Shown piece after piece: positions 52,879-62,310 of a stretch of DNA of 64,000 nt. Each line of letters begins with the position of its first letter. Within the stretch, counting starts at the first letter, position 1. The position numbers and the translations under genes were made by a program. The stretch is from VRUE01 sp963718775 (GTDB lineage Bacteria > Actinomycetota > Thermoleophilia > Solirubrobacterales > 70-9): assembly GCA_963718775.1 (NCBI GenBank), contig OY970377.1, forward strand, positions 1,054,001 through 1,118,000, given 5' to 3'. The notes beneath the pieces are model-generated. The model saw only the letters and a program-made list of their open reading frames with translations. It was not told where the DNA came from and made no database searches.

Positions 52879-54084
52879 ATGCCCTTCGCCAGCACCGCGA
52901 AGCTCCGGCAAGAGATCGAGGGTCGCATCCCCAAGCGACCGTTCGCGGTCGAGTTCTGGGATGGCACGCGGCTGTCGCCCAGCGACGGCGATGGACCGAC
53001 CTTCTACGTGCGCTCGCCGCGCGCCGCTGCCCACGCGCTGCGCGCCCCCGGTCAGCTCGGCCTCGGCCGCGCCTACGTCAGCGGCGAGATCGAGGTCGAC
53101 GACATCGACGCGGTGATCGCGCTGCTCGACGGATGGCAGCCGCCGACGCTGTCGACAGGCGACAAGCGGGCCCTGCTGCTCGGCGCGGTCCGCGCCGCCG
53201 GCCTGTCCCGGCCGCCACGCCGGCCGGCGGCCGAGCTGCGTCCCAGCAATCGCCGCCACAGCAAGGAGCGCGACGCCGAGGCGGTGCGCCACCACTACGA
53301 CGTCTCCAACGAGTTCTTCTCGCTCTTCCTCGACGACTCGATGACCTACAGCTGCGCGATCTTCTCGCGCGGCGCCGAGACCCTCGAGGCTGCGCAGGAG
53401 GAGAAGCTGGAGACGGTCGCCCGCAAGCTGGCCCTGAAAGAGGGGGACCGGGTACTTGACGTGGGCTGCGGCTGGGGCAGCTTCCCGCTCTGGGCGGCGA
53501 CGCGGCACGGCGCCAGCGTCCTCGGCATCACGCTCTCGCCACCCCAGGCCGAGCGTGCCCGGCAAAGGGCCGAGGCGGCGGGCGTCGGCGACCGGGTCGA
53601 GATCCGCGTGATGGACTACCGCGACCTCGTCGGCGAGCGCTTCGACGCGATCGCCAGCATCGGCATGGTCGAGCACGTCGGCGCGAGTCAGATCGACGTC
53701 TACGCGCGCACCCTGGCCGGCTTGCTCGAGCCCGGAGGTCGCCTGCTCAACCATGGCATCGCCCGCCTCCGCCACGGCGATCCCGAGGCCGGCCCCTTCT
53801 CAGAGCGCTATGTCTTCCCCGACGCCGAACCGCTGCACCTCTCGCGGGTGCTGCTAGCCCTCGAGCGCGCCGGCTTCGTGACTCACCACGTCGAGGACTT
53901 CGGCGACGACTACGCCGAGACCCTGCGCCACTGGGCGCGGCGACTGGACGAAAACCTCGACGACGCCGTCCGCCTCGCCGGCCCCGAACGGGTCCGTGTC
54001 TGGCGCCTCTACCTGCGCATGGCCCGCAACGGCTTCGAGACCGGCTTCCTCTCGATCTACCAAGCTCGCTGCACGCTCGCCTGA
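52879..54084 (+). CDS. cfa: Cyclopropane-fatty-acyl-phospholipid synthase
   Basis: A 401-aa SAM-dependent enzyme. The N-terminal domain ends with LRPSNRRHSKERDAEAVRHHYDVSNEFFSLFLDDSMTYSCAIFSRGAETLEAAQEEKLE, typical of the family. The SAM site is RVLDVGCGWGSFPLWAATRHGASVLGITLSPPQ. IASIGMVEHVG and the C-terminal WARRLDENLDDAVRLAG ... FLSIYQARC complete the fold. It methylenates double bonds of membrane lipids, protecting against acid and oxidative stress. Confidence 0.92.
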   Translation: MPFASTAKLRQEIEGRIPKRPFAVEFWDGTRLSPSDGDGPTFYVRSPRAAAHALRAPGQLGLGRAYVSGEIEVDDIDAVIALLDGWQPPTLSTGDKRALLLGAVRAAGLSRPPRRPAAELRPSNRRHSKERDAEAVRHHYDVSNEFFSLFLDDSMTYSCAIFSRGAETLEAAQEEKLETVARKLALKEGDRVLDVGCGWGSFPLWAATRHGASVLGITLSPPQAERARQRAEAAGVGDRVEIRVMDYRDLVGERFDAIASIGMVEHVGASQIDVYARTLAGLLEPGGRLLNHGIARLRHGDPEAGPFSERYVFPDAEPLHLSRVLLALERAGFVTHHVEDFGDDYAETLRHWARRLDENLDDAVRLAGPERVRVWRLYLRMARNGFETGFLSIYQARCTLA

Positions 54085-54196
54085 GCAGAGCCCGTAGTGA
54101 CACGTAGTGATGGCCCTTAACTGAAGCTACTTCCGGGTCGGCTGTAAACGGGCTAGTTTTTTAAAGGGCGATCACGAGCGGGAGGGTTCGAGCAGG

Positions 54197-54529
54197 GTGA
54201 GCGCGGCAGCGACAGCGCCATCGAGGAGGCGACAGCAAGCGCACTGGTTGGACGTCATCGCCGAACCGGTGCGCCTGCAGATCCTTCGCGCTCTCAGCCA
54301 GGTCGACGACGCCACCGCTTCGGAGCTGGCGTCCCATAGCCCCGCCAGCTACCAGACCCTTCGTCGCCATCTCGACGCGCTAGAGGCCTTTGGGGTAATC
54401 GAGGCTCGGCCGGGCGTCAGCGACGGCGAGACCTCCGGGCGACCAGCGGCGAGGTTCAGCCTCACTCCCGCGATCCGCGAGAGCATCCGCATGGCGTTCG
54501 GCGACCGCCGCGCCACACTTTCCCAGTAG
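54197..54529 (+). CDS. ArsR-like winged-helix regulator
   Basis: A 110-aa protein starting at GTG. HWLDVIAEPVRLQILRALSQVDDATASELASHSPASYQTLRRHLDALEAFGVIEARPG is the winged helix, and GETSGRPAARFSLTPAIRESI its wing and C-terminal strand. No metal-binding cysteines are present. It follows the cyclopropane synthase by about 110 bp, a gap that includes GTTTTTTAAAG and no gene, and converges on the MMPL gene. Confidence 0.85.
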   Translation: MSAAATAPSRRRQQAHWLDVIAEPVRLQILRALSQVDDATASELASHSPASYQTLRRHLDALEAFGVIEARPGVSDGETSGRPAARFSLTPAIRESIRMAFGDRRATLSQ

Positions 54530-54534
54530 GTAGG

Positions 54535-57500
54535 TCAGACCGCCTCTTCTTGCCTGCCGCTGTCAGCGACCGGCGAGCCCCCCGGCAACAACCGGTCCAG
54601 CCACTTCGGCATCCACCAGCACCACTTCCCCAGCCAGCCCATCATCGCCGGCACGACGATGAGGCGGACGATGAAGGCGTCGATGAAGACGGCAACGGCC
54701 TGAGCCACGCCGAAGTTTCGGACCGACATGAAGGCCGAGACCGAGAAGGCGAGGAAGACCGAGATCATGATCAGCGCCGCGCCGGTGACGACATGGGCGG
54801 TGCGATCGAGCCCGTTGCGGATCGCGAGGCTGGTCGAGCCGGTTCGCACGTACTCCTCGCGGATGCGGGCGAAGACGAAGACCTCGTAGTCGATCGCGAG
54901 ACCGAACATCACGATCATCGTCGCCGTGATCACCGTGGTGTCGACATAGCCGGGGCCGCCGAGTAGCGAGTCGTCGAACAGCAGCGCCAGCAGCCCGAGG
55001 CTGGCGCTGACCGTGACCAGGTTGATCAAGGCGGCGAGCAGCGGGATCGTCAGCGAGCGCAGCACCGGGACGAGGATCAGGAAGCTGACCAGGGAGAGCA
55101 CGAGGCGGATCAGGGGCGCCTTCTCGCGGATCGCGTCGTTGACGTCGACCTCGCCGGGCACGACTCCGCCAACCACGACCTCGGTGCCTGTCTCGCGAGC
55201 GAGGTCTTCGGCGTCTTCGCCGATGCGCCCGCTGGTCTCGTGGGCGGCAGCGCTGGCCGGATCGTCACGCGGGATGACCAGCATGCGGACGTTCATGCCG
55301 CCGCGGTCGAGATTGATCAGGGTGCCGAGACGCTTGCGCTGTCCCGACCGGCTGCCATCGAGGCCGGCAAGGACGAAGTAGGCAGAGCGGAACAGGTCCG
55401 GAGACTGCTGCCGCAGCTGGGCCAGGCCGGACTCCCCCGCACCCTGTCCCTGCAACCCGTCCTTGACCCGATCGAGCGCCCCGGTGAGCAACTCCGACTT
55501 CTCGGCGCCGGCGCCAAGGCCATCGGCGAGGCGGCCGGCGCCGTCCTCGAGCAAGCCAAGGCCACCGACGAGGCGTTCGCTGCCGTCGCTCAGCTGCTGC
55601 AACGCCGGAGAGAGTTGTTCGCTGCCATCGGCAAGCGTCCCGATTCCCCGCGAGAGCCGACGGCTGCCGGTGGCGAGCCGTTGCAGGCCATTGTCGAGCT
55701 TTGCCGACGCGTCGGCGAGCTTGCCGACGCCCTCACTCGCCTCGCGGCCGCTCTTGTCCATCTTCTCGGCCAGGTATGTGCCGACGCCGAACTGGCCTTC
55801 CGCCCGCCTGACCCCCGATTCGACGCCTGCGTAGGCGGGGTCGGCCTGTTCCCCGGTGCCCGGATTGGCGCCCGTGAGCTGCAGGGTCGCCGCTTCGACA
55901 GCGCGTACCGCCGCCGCATATTCGGGATCGCTGCGCCCCGCCGACATTCTCTGCAACGCCTGCCAAGCCGCGACCAGGCCTTCTTCGCTGGCCCGGAGAG
56001 GGTCGTACAGCTCGCCGAGCCGTTCTTCTCCCGAGCGCATCGCGTTCTTGAGAAGGCGCGCGCTCGCCACCGTTTCGCCGGTCTTTTCCTGCGCCTTGCC
56101 CAGCGCATCGGCAAGCTTGCCCGCACCGCTGCTGGCCTTCGTCGCACCCTCGGCCAGTTCGGAGCTACCTTCGTCGGCGCGTCCCAGTCCTTCGCTCAAG
56201 CGACTCGAGCCGGTGCTCGTCTGCTGCAGGGCATCCGAGATGACGCCGGCGCCGGCATTCGCGGCTCCAAGCCCGGAATCGAGGCCGCGCGAGCCCTCTG
56301 CGGCCTTGCGGAGGCCGCTGGTATTGAGAGCCGCGCCGTTGCGAATCCTCGCGATGCCGGAGCCGAGCCGTTCCAGTCCCTGTTCCTGCTCGGCGAGCTC
56401 GCCTTCGATGCCGGCCATCTTCCTCGCGCCCCTGTCGACCATCGCGAGCCCTGCCATCGTCTCGACCCCGGGATCGTCTTCGACGTGGCGCTGGAACTCG
56501 GTCATCGCGTGTAGCCGCGCGAGCGAGGTGACAGGCCGGCCGCGACCGTTGACGATGACTTCCATCGGCGCGATCCAGCCGGCGCCGAGGGCGTCCTGGA
56601 CTTCTTCCTGCTGGAGACGGCCCGGATCGTCCGGGGGGAGAAGGTCGACGCTGGCCACACCCGAGTCCAGGGTGAAAGCCCAGCCGGAGAGGAAGAGCAG
56701 GCCGACCACGATCGCGACGACGGCGCGCGGGCGCGAGGCGACGCGACGCGACCAGCGCAACGGGGCCACCTGAGACGCCTGTCGCCTGGGCAGCGACCAG
56801 CGATCCAGCTGGCTTCCGAACTGCGTCAGTATCGCTGGCACGACGCAGATCGCCGAAGCCATGCTCAGCACCGTCGCGGCCATCACGGCGATCGCGACGG
56901 AGCGCGCGATCGAGTCGAGCAGGAGCGCCGCGGCGAGCATCGCCAGCAGCAGCCCGCTGCCCGCCGGTATGACCGAGCGGGCGGTAACCCTCACCGTCCT
57001 CCGCACCGCTGCGGCGACGTCGTCGTCCTCGAGCTCTTCCCTGAACCGCGAGACCACGAGCAGCGAGTAATCGATGCCGAGGGCGAGTCCCATCATGCCC
57101 ACGACGCCGATCGCGAAGAGGTCGATTTCGGTCAAGTTGAGGAGAAGGCTCAGCACCCCGCGCGTCGCGGCGACCACGGCGCCGCCGACGATCACCGGCA
57201 GAAGGGCGGCGAAGACCGAGCGGAAGACGAGCAGCAGGACGAGCAGCAGGACCGGCACCGCGATCAGCTCGCCGACTTTGGTCGCTTCTTCGCCGGCGCT
57301 GCGCAGCGACTCGATCACGGCCGGGAAGCCGGCGACGCTGGCGTGGACCTGGCCCGTCACGCTGGCGTCGATCTGGCGGCGAACCGGTGGCAACAGCTCG
57401 GCCACCCCCGCTTTGTCGTTGCCTTCGACGCGCACGACGAGGGCGGCCACACCGGGCCTCGGGTTGAGGCCATCGACCGTGGCGCCACCGGCCCACGGCG

Positions 57501-57840
57501 AGAGCACGAGCATGCGCGGAACCGACTCGAGCCGGGCGGCGAGCTCGCGCCCCTGCTGTTCGACCTGCGCCCCCGGGCCGCGCAGCATCACCACCATGGC
57601 GTAGTCGCTGCCGAACTCGCGCACGGCGATTTCATGCGCCCGCTTGCTGCCCGTGCCGTCGATGTAGAGCGGGTGGATGGTGAGCTTGCGGTCCAGGTCG
57701 CGCCCCTCGAAGGCGAGCAGGGCGACGGCGACGATCCAGATGCCGATGACGAGGCGCGACCGCCTGGTCACGAAACCGGCGATCCCCTCGAGCAGCCGGG
57801 AGCTCAACGGACTCCCGGCACGGCTAGGGCCGCGCCTCAT
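54535..57840 (-). CDS. MMPL/RND-family transporter with central coiled-coil repeats
   Basis: An 1101-aa membrane protein. Each half has a set of membrane helices; the signature positions are GLALGIDYSLLVVSRFREEL in the first and FGLAIDYEVFVFARIREEY in the second. The second extracytoplasmic domain (about residues 455-790) consists of repeated units such as GLGRADEGSSELAEGATKASSGAGKLADALGKA, giving a long helical hairpin like those of YhgE/Pip proteins. It probably exports a lipid or other hydrophobic compound. The start overlaps the 3' end of the secreted-protein gene by 17 nt, so the two are coupled. Confidence 0.88.
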   Translation of the reverse strand: MRRGPSRAGSPLSSRLLEGIAGFVTRRSRLVIGIWIVAVALLAFEGRDLDRKLTIHPLYIDGTGSKRAHEIAVREFGSDYAMVVMLRGPGAQVEQQGRELAARLESVPRMLVLSPWAGGATVDGLNPRPGVAALVVRVEGNDKAGVAELLPPVRRQIDASVTGQVHASVAGFPAVIESLRSAGEEATKVGELIAVPVLLLVLLLVFRSVFAALLPVIVGGAVVAATRGVLSLLLNLTEIDLFAIGVVGMMGLALGIDYSLLVVSRFREELEDDDVAAAVRRTVRVTARSVIPAGSGLLLAMLAAALLLDSIARSVAIAVMAATVLSMASAICVVPAILTQFGSQLDRWSLPRRQASQVAPLRWSRRVASRPRAVVAIVVGLLFLSGWAFTLDSGVASVDLLPPDDPGRLQQEEVQDALGAGWIAPMEVIVNGRGRPVTSLARLHAMTEFQRHVEDDPGVETMAGLAMVDRGARKMAGIEGELAEQEQGLERLGSGIARIRNGAALNTSGLRKAAEGSRGLDSGLGAANAGAGVISDALQQTSTGSSRLSEGLGRADEGSSELAEGATKASSGAGKLADALGKAQEKTGETVASARLLKNAMRSGEERLGELYDPLRASEEGLVAAWQALQRMSAGRSDPEYAAAVRAVEAATLQLTGANPGTGEQADPAYAGVESGVRRAEGQFGVGTYLAEKMDKSGREASEGVGKLADASAKLDNGLQRLATGSRRLSRGIGTLADGSEQLSPALQQLSDGSERLVGGLGLLEDGAGRLADGLGAGAEKSELLTGALDRVKDGLQGQGAGESGLAQLRQQSPDLFRSAYFVLAGLDGSRSGQRKRLGTLINLDRGGMNVRMLVIPRDDPASAAAHETSGRIGEDAEDLARETGTEVVVGGVVPGEVDVNDAIREKAPLIRLVLSLVSFLILVPVLRSLTIPLLAALINLVTVSASLGLLALLFDDSLLGGPGYVDTTVITATMIVMFGLAIDYEVFVFARIREEYVRTGSTSLAIRNGLDRTAHVVTGAALIMISVFLAFSVSAFMSVRNFGVAQAVAVFIDAFIVRLIVVPAMMGWLGKWCWWMPKWLDRLLPGGSPVADSGRQEEAV

Positions 57841-60424
57841 CGCAGATCGGCTTCATCTCGATCGGCAGCCGCGCCCTGCGCCGGACGCCGTCCTGTCCTT
57901 CGACGAGAAGGGATGACGTGAACTGCCGCGGTCGTCCATTCCTGCAGGGGCTTGCCGCCAGGGAGAAGATCCCGTCCCTCCCACCGCCGATCTGCATCGC
58001 GAAGGTCGATAGCGGTACGTCCGGGAGTCCGGCCAACTCGGTGACCAGGTGGCCTCGCCGCTCAAATGTCCGGCCGCTCACGTCCAGGCGCACGCCCATG
58101 GCGGCGAGGCCAACCCAGAGGTCCGGCAGCCCGGCGTCCTTGGGCTGGACGACGTAGACCCCTCCCTCCAGCGGCCGGCTCAACAGCGAGGTGCGCGCCG
58201 AGGCGGTGCCGACCCGGGCGCCGAGCGGACAAGCGCCGAGCTGCGCATCCTGGCGCGAGCAGATCTCCTTCAGTCCGGCGATGTCGAACTTCAGCGCCCG
58301 GGGCAGGGACATCTTCATCCCTCTAAGGGTCCTGTCGCCGCGGCGAAGGCTGGCGGAGATCGCGAGGGTCGGATTGCCACGCCGGCGCAGGCTCCTGCGA
58401 CCCTCGAAGGCAATCCGGAAATGCGGCCGGAACCCGAGGTGGCTGCAGCCGCGCATCGTGAACGGGCTAGCCGCCCCCGCCGAGGCGCCGCTGCTCGCTT
58501 CGATCGTGGCATCGACGCTGCCGGCGCGGCACGAGGTCGGGTTGCGCAGGAATCCCGGCCGGTCGATGCTCAGCTCGATGGCCTGGAAGCGAACCGGTAT
58601 GCCTTCGATCGACTCCGGCAGCGGGTCGGTCGAGACGTTGACCCGCCCCGTGCGGCCGTCCACAGTCGCCGCCCCACGGAAGGACATCGTGCCGAAGTCG
58701 AAGGGGCCGATCGCGGCGCGGAGCTGCATCAGCATGCCGAACGGGGCGCGGCGATATGGGCCGGTGACGTAGGCGTCACCGCGCAGCGCAATCGGGTTCG
58801 GACCTGGGCCGACCTTTGCCACGACCCCGCCGACCCTGCTCTCGGCCGGGCAGGTGGCGGTCGCTACATCGGCATCCGAACAGGCTTGGACGTTTCCGAG
58901 GGCCGCGCTCAGGCCTGCCGGGAGCTGCAAGGCGAAGCGCCGCGGCAGCGCTTCACCGTCCTGGCGAAGCAGGCTGGCCGAGAAGATGCTTGGGCGGCCA
59001 GCCACGGGCGGGGAGCTGTACGAGGCCATGGTTGGCGCAAAGGGCGGCAGGCCAGGGCACAGCGACCCGGAGAGCCTCGCCGCGATAGCCACTGTCGACG
59101 GCGATTCGACCGGCGCCCCACCGCCGTAGGGAACGAAGCCGCCGACGGCGCTCGCGGGGCCGCACGCCAAGGGTGAAGCGAGCAGCGCCCCTGGCCCGTC
59201 GTTGAAGCTCAGGCTGAGATGGCCAATCGCTACCTGCGGTAGATCGGCCAGCGTCGCGGTGAGCCGGCCCGTCGCCGGATCCACGCGCATGCCACCGGCG
59301 AACTTGATGTCGGCCCCCTGCGCGGGCGCCGCGACGAACAGCCGCAAACGTTCGCCCGGGTGACCCTCGCCGATGTAGACCATGCCGGCTGACTGTCCCG
59401 TCAGCAGCGGGCTGCCTAGCTCCACCATGCCGACCTGCGATGACGGCGGGCAATTCGCAGGGGCAGTGCTGCTCAAGCCGAATTGGTCGTCGCTGCAGGC
59501 GGTCAGCCCGTGGACGCCTCCGCCGGCAACCGTGATCCCGGCGGGAAGCCCGATGGTCACGTCCTTGATCTGCGCTTCGGCACGTTCTTCCGCGTCGTCG
59601 TCTCCGGGTGCGCTGAGGTCGATCCGCACGCCGGTGGGGGAATCCGCAACCGGATTGCTGAGCTGCAGCTCGAGGCGAGGTGCGAAGCCGAGATCCTCAC
59701 AGCCCTCGAGCGGGGCTCCCGTGTCGGCGGTGGCGCTTTGCCACAGCGCGCCTTCTTGCCACGAACGGGTCCGAAAGGTGAAGTCCATCGCCCCGCAGCG
59801 GGTCGGCGCCGTCAGCAAGGGCCGACGGGGGATCCCGGTCCCTTCTTGGTGATCGGCCGGCACCCCCCAGAGCTCGACATGGCCCTCTGTCAGCGGTTGC
59901 TCGGGGAGATCGCTGATCTTCAGGGTGATTCCAAAATCGCTGGGGCGCAGTTCAGTGGCGAACGGGACTTCGAAGCCCGATTTCGAGCCGAAAGCCAGCG
60001 CTTCGCCAGGCGCGGGCTCCAACTGGAAGACGGGCGCTTCGGCTTCCTGACCACCTTCGAAAACGAGTTTGAAGAAGCCGACCTGGCTTTCGGGCGCGCA
60101 GCCCTCGCTCGTTTCGAACAACGCGCGGGGACATTCCGGCACCGCGCCGGGACTGCCACCCAAGCCCGGCGGGAGCTCGAAGACGAGATCCCGCGCGGTG
60201 GTCCCGGTGCCTTCCACTTCGAGGGCGAAGTCGACCTGGAGGCGGTCAGGATGGGAGCCGGCGCGGCTCTCCGGGTTGCCCTCCGCATCGAGCATCCTGA
60301 CGGCAAAGCTGCCCGGGACGATCCCGAACTCGGCGCTGCGGGCAGTCGAGACCGGGCCTGCGACGGCGAAGAACCCAAACGATGCCAGCAGTACTCCGAG
60401 TGCCCTGCGTACGTATAGAGCCAC
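57824..60424 (-). CDS. Large secreted modular protein, partner of MMPL transporter
   Basis: From the GTG at 60422-60424, behind AGGGGGAAAGC, the protein has 866 aa with a signal peptide (RRALGVLLASFGFFAVAGPVSTARS). It is built from repeating beta modules: CP-S-VG motifs (ECPRALFETSEGCAPESQVGFF, NCPPSSQVGMVELGSPLLTG, TCPAESRVGGVV, ACPLGARVGTASARTSLL), each followed by G-x-L-T-G/GRL segments and a CG or CR pair. It ends MKPICDEARP. A later start than the ATG at 60514 is chosen for its ribosome site and signal peptide. Function unknown; export with or binding to the MMPL substrate is possible. Confidence 0.8.
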   Translation of the reverse strand: MALYVRRALGVLLASFGFFAVAGPVSTARSAEFGIVPGSFAVRMLDAEGNPESRAGSHPDRLQVDFALEVEGTGTTARDLVFELPPGLGGSPGAVPECPRALFETSEGCAPESQVGFFKLVFEGGQEAEAPVFQLEPAPGEALAFGSKSGFEVPFATELRPSDFGITLKISDLPEQPLTEGHVELWGVPADHQEGTGIPRRPLLTAPTRCGAMDFTFRTRSWQEGALWQSATADTGAPLEGCEDLGFAPRLELQLSNPVADSPTGVRIDLSAPGDDDAEERAEAQIKDVTIGLPAGITVAGGGVHGLTACSDDQFGLSSTAPANCPPSSQVGMVELGSPLLTGQSAGMVYIGEGHPGERLRLFVAAPAQGADIKFAGGMRVDPATGRLTATLADLPQVAIGHLSLSFNDGPGALLASPLACGPASAVGGFVPYGGGAPVESPSTVAIAARLSGSLCPGLPPFAPTMASYSSPPVAGRPSIFSASLLRQDGEALPRRFALQLPAGLSAALGNVQACSDADVATATCPAESRVGGVVAKVGPGPNPIALRGDAYVTGPYRRAPFGMLMQLRAAIGPFDFGTMSFRGAATVDGRTGRVNVSTDPLPESIEGIPVRFQAIELSIDRPGFLRNPTSCRAGSVDATIEASSGASAGAASPFTMRGCSHLGFRPHFRIAFEGRRSLRRRGNPTLAISASLRRGDRTLRGMKMSLPRALKFDIAGLKEICSRQDAQLGACPLGARVGTASARTSLLSRPLEGGVYVVQPKDAGLPDLWVGLAAMGVRLDVSGRTFERRGHLVTELAGLPDVPLSTFAMQIGGGRDGIFSLAASPCRNGRPRQFTSSLLVEGQDGVRRRARLPIEMKPICDEARP

Positions 60425-60574
60425 GCTTTCCCCCTGCGCATGGTCCCGGGAAATCGATTTGCAGCCAACCCGAGAGCGGTCGCTCAGGCTACGAAGCCAG
60501 GGCACAGCCAACAAGAGTTATTGCCAAAGATGTGAATAACCACCCGGGCAACCAAGCGACTACCGCCCTACCGA

Positions 60575-61255
60575 TCAGACCGGAAAGCCGTCCTCGACGG
60601 TCTCGAGGGCCCAGTCGGCGCCGGACTCGCCCAGGACCTCGACGCTGTAGCTGCCGGTGGCGACGGCGACGACCCGGATGCCCGCGCCGTGACCGGCCTT
60701 GACGTCGCGGGGGGTGTCGCCGATGGCGATGCAGGCGCCGTCGGCGAGAGCGCCACCCGAGACCAGAGCCCCGCGGACGATCGCCGCCTTCGTCACCTCG
60801 GTGCGGTCGGCGGAATCGGAGCCGTAACCGCCGAAGCCGAAGAAGCGGTTGAGGTTGGCGCGGGCAAGCTTGATGTGAGCGGCCGCCTCGATGTTGCCGG
60901 TGACGAGGCCGAGCAGGAGGCCGGCGTCGATGAGGCGATCGAGGAGCTCCTCGATGCCCGGCATCACGCGGTAGCCCGCAGAGCTGGCGACGGCATCGGG
61001 CAGGTGCTTGAGGTAGCAGCCGATCGCCTTGGCTCGCTCTTGCGGGCTGCCCTCGCGACCGATCACCTCGCGGAAGACGATCGCGGCTATCTCAGGGTCG
61101 GTCATGCCCGCGTCGGTGTGCTCGGCGATGTTGGCTTCGACGCCGTAGAGCTCCTCGAAGGCACGCTGCCAGGCGATGCCGCCGGCCCCACCGGTGACCA
61201 GGATCGTGCCGTCGATGTCGAAGAGGACGGCGCGGATCGCGCTCGGATCACTCAC
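60575..61255 (-). CDS. HAD-superfamily phosphatase (phosphoglycolate phosphatase-like)
   Basis: A 226-aa protein: RAVLFDIDGTILVTGGAGGIAWQRAF is HAD motif I with the nucleophilic Asp, LLGLVTGNIEAAAHIKL motif II, a lysine in TEVTKAAIVRGAL motif III and ACIAIGDTPRDVKAGHGAGIRVVAVATG motif IV. The small helical cap is of the Gph/PGP type. It overlaps cydB by 8 nt, so it is co-translated with the cytochrome bd genes. Confidence 0.9.
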   Translation of the reverse strand: MSDPSAIRAVLFDIDGTILVTGGAGGIAWQRAFEELYGVEANIAEHTDAGMTDPEIAAIVFREVIGREGSPQERAKAIGCYLKHLPDAVASSAGYRVMPGIEELLDRLIDAGLLLGLVTGNIEAAAHIKLARANLNRFFGFGGYGSDSADRTEVTKAAIVRGALVSGGALADGACIAIGDTPRDVKAGHGAGIRVVAVATGSYSVEVLGESGADWALETVEDGFPV

Positions 61256-62246
61256 TGAGCAGCTCCTTCTGCGAGAGCCAGTAGAGCAGGCCGAGGGAGG
61301 GCAGGACGACGATCGCGGCGATCGCGAAGACGACCATCACGGCGTCGAGGGTGGGGCCGGGCGCAGCCGCCTGGGAGATCTTCAGCGAGGTCGGCAGCAA
61401 GTAGGGGAACTGGGCGACGCCCCAACCCCAGATAACCGCGACGACCGCTCCCACGGCCAGAGGACGCAGGCCGCGGCGGGCGCCACGGAGGAGCATGATC
61501 AGCGCAGCGAGACCGCAGAGGGCGGAGACGACGACTATGGGCAGCGCCTCGTCGGTGAGGCGGTCGTAGACGTAGCGGGTATCGGCGTGAAGGACGAAGA
61601 GGCCGGCGACGGCGAAGACTCCCGCCACTAGCGCCGCGGCGAGGGCACGGCGGGCGAAGTAGCTCTCGAGGTCGGCCGCCCCCGACCGGCGCGCGTCGGC
61701 GACCAGGAAGACCGCCGCGAGGTAGGCGCCGCTGGCGACGAAGAGCGCTCCCGTGAACAGCGGCAGGGGCTGGAGCCAGCTGGAGAAGGCATCGCCGTTG
61801 CCCGCGGCGGGAACGTTGCCGTCGACGATTGCTCCCACCACCGCGCCCATGAAGAACGGGGTCAGCAGCGAGGAGAGAGCAAAGGCCGCCCCCATCGCGC
61901 GCTGGTACTGCAGTGAGCGGATCGACTTGCGGAAAGCGAAACCGGCGCCGCGCAGGACGATCCCGACCGCAGCCAGGGCGATCGGCACGTAGAGCGTCGT
62001 CATCACTGCCCCAAAGGCCTCTGGGAAGGCGGTCCAGAGGACGACGAGGATGAAGATCAACCAGACGTGGTTGGCCTCCCAGACCGGGGCCAGCGAGCGC
62101 TGGATCTGCGCCCGCGGCCGCTCGCCCTTCTCAGCGTCGCCGGCGATCAGGTCCCAGAAGCCGCCGCCGAAGTCAGCGCCCCCGAAGACCGCATAGAGAG
62201 TCGCCCCAACCCAAAGGATCACCGCCGCCACGTCGGCCTTGGTCAT
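61248..62246 (-). CDS. cydB: Cytochrome bd-type quinol oxidase subunit II
   Basis: A 332-aa protein with about eight to nine membrane helices. WVGATLYAVFGGADFGGGFWDLIAGDAEKGERPRAQIQRSLAPVWEANHVWLIF is the family N-terminus. It pairs with CydA to form the terminal quinol oxidase that reduces oxygen with high affinity. A palindromic repeat fills most of the 64-bp gap between cydA and this gene. Confidence 0.95.
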   Translation of the reverse strand: MTKADVAAVILWVGATLYAVFGGADFGGGFWDLIAGDAEKGERPRAQIQRSLAPVWEANHVWLIFILVVLWTAFPEAFGAVMTTLYVPIALAAVGIVLRGAGFAFRKSIRSLQYQRAMGAAFALSSLLTPFFMGAVVGAIVDGNVPAAGNGDAFSSWLQPLPLFTGALFVASGAYLAAVFLVADARRSGAADLESYFARRALAAALVAGVFAVAGLFVLHADTRYVYDRLTDEALPIVVVSALCGLAALIMLLRGARRGLRPLAVGAVVAVIWGWGVAQFPYLLPTSLKISQAAAPGPTLDAVMVVFAIAAIVVLPSLGLLYWLSQKELLSE

Positions 62247-62249
62247 CGC

Positions 62250-62309
62250 CCCAAACCCCCGCCGACGGGACGAAATGCGGAACCAGGGTCAGGATTTCGG
62301 CCCGTCGGC
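62250..62309 (-). repeat. Dispersed 60-bp palindromic repeat, copy between cydA and cydB
   Basis: GCCGACGGGACGAAAT (62261-62276) pairs with ATTTCGGCCCGTCGGC (62294-62309) with one mismatch; CCAAACCCCC precedes it. It is the second copy of the repeat at 38217-38277 in the same orientation and fills the gap between the cydA stop and cydB start. Confidence 0.8.
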
Positions 62310-62310
62310 A

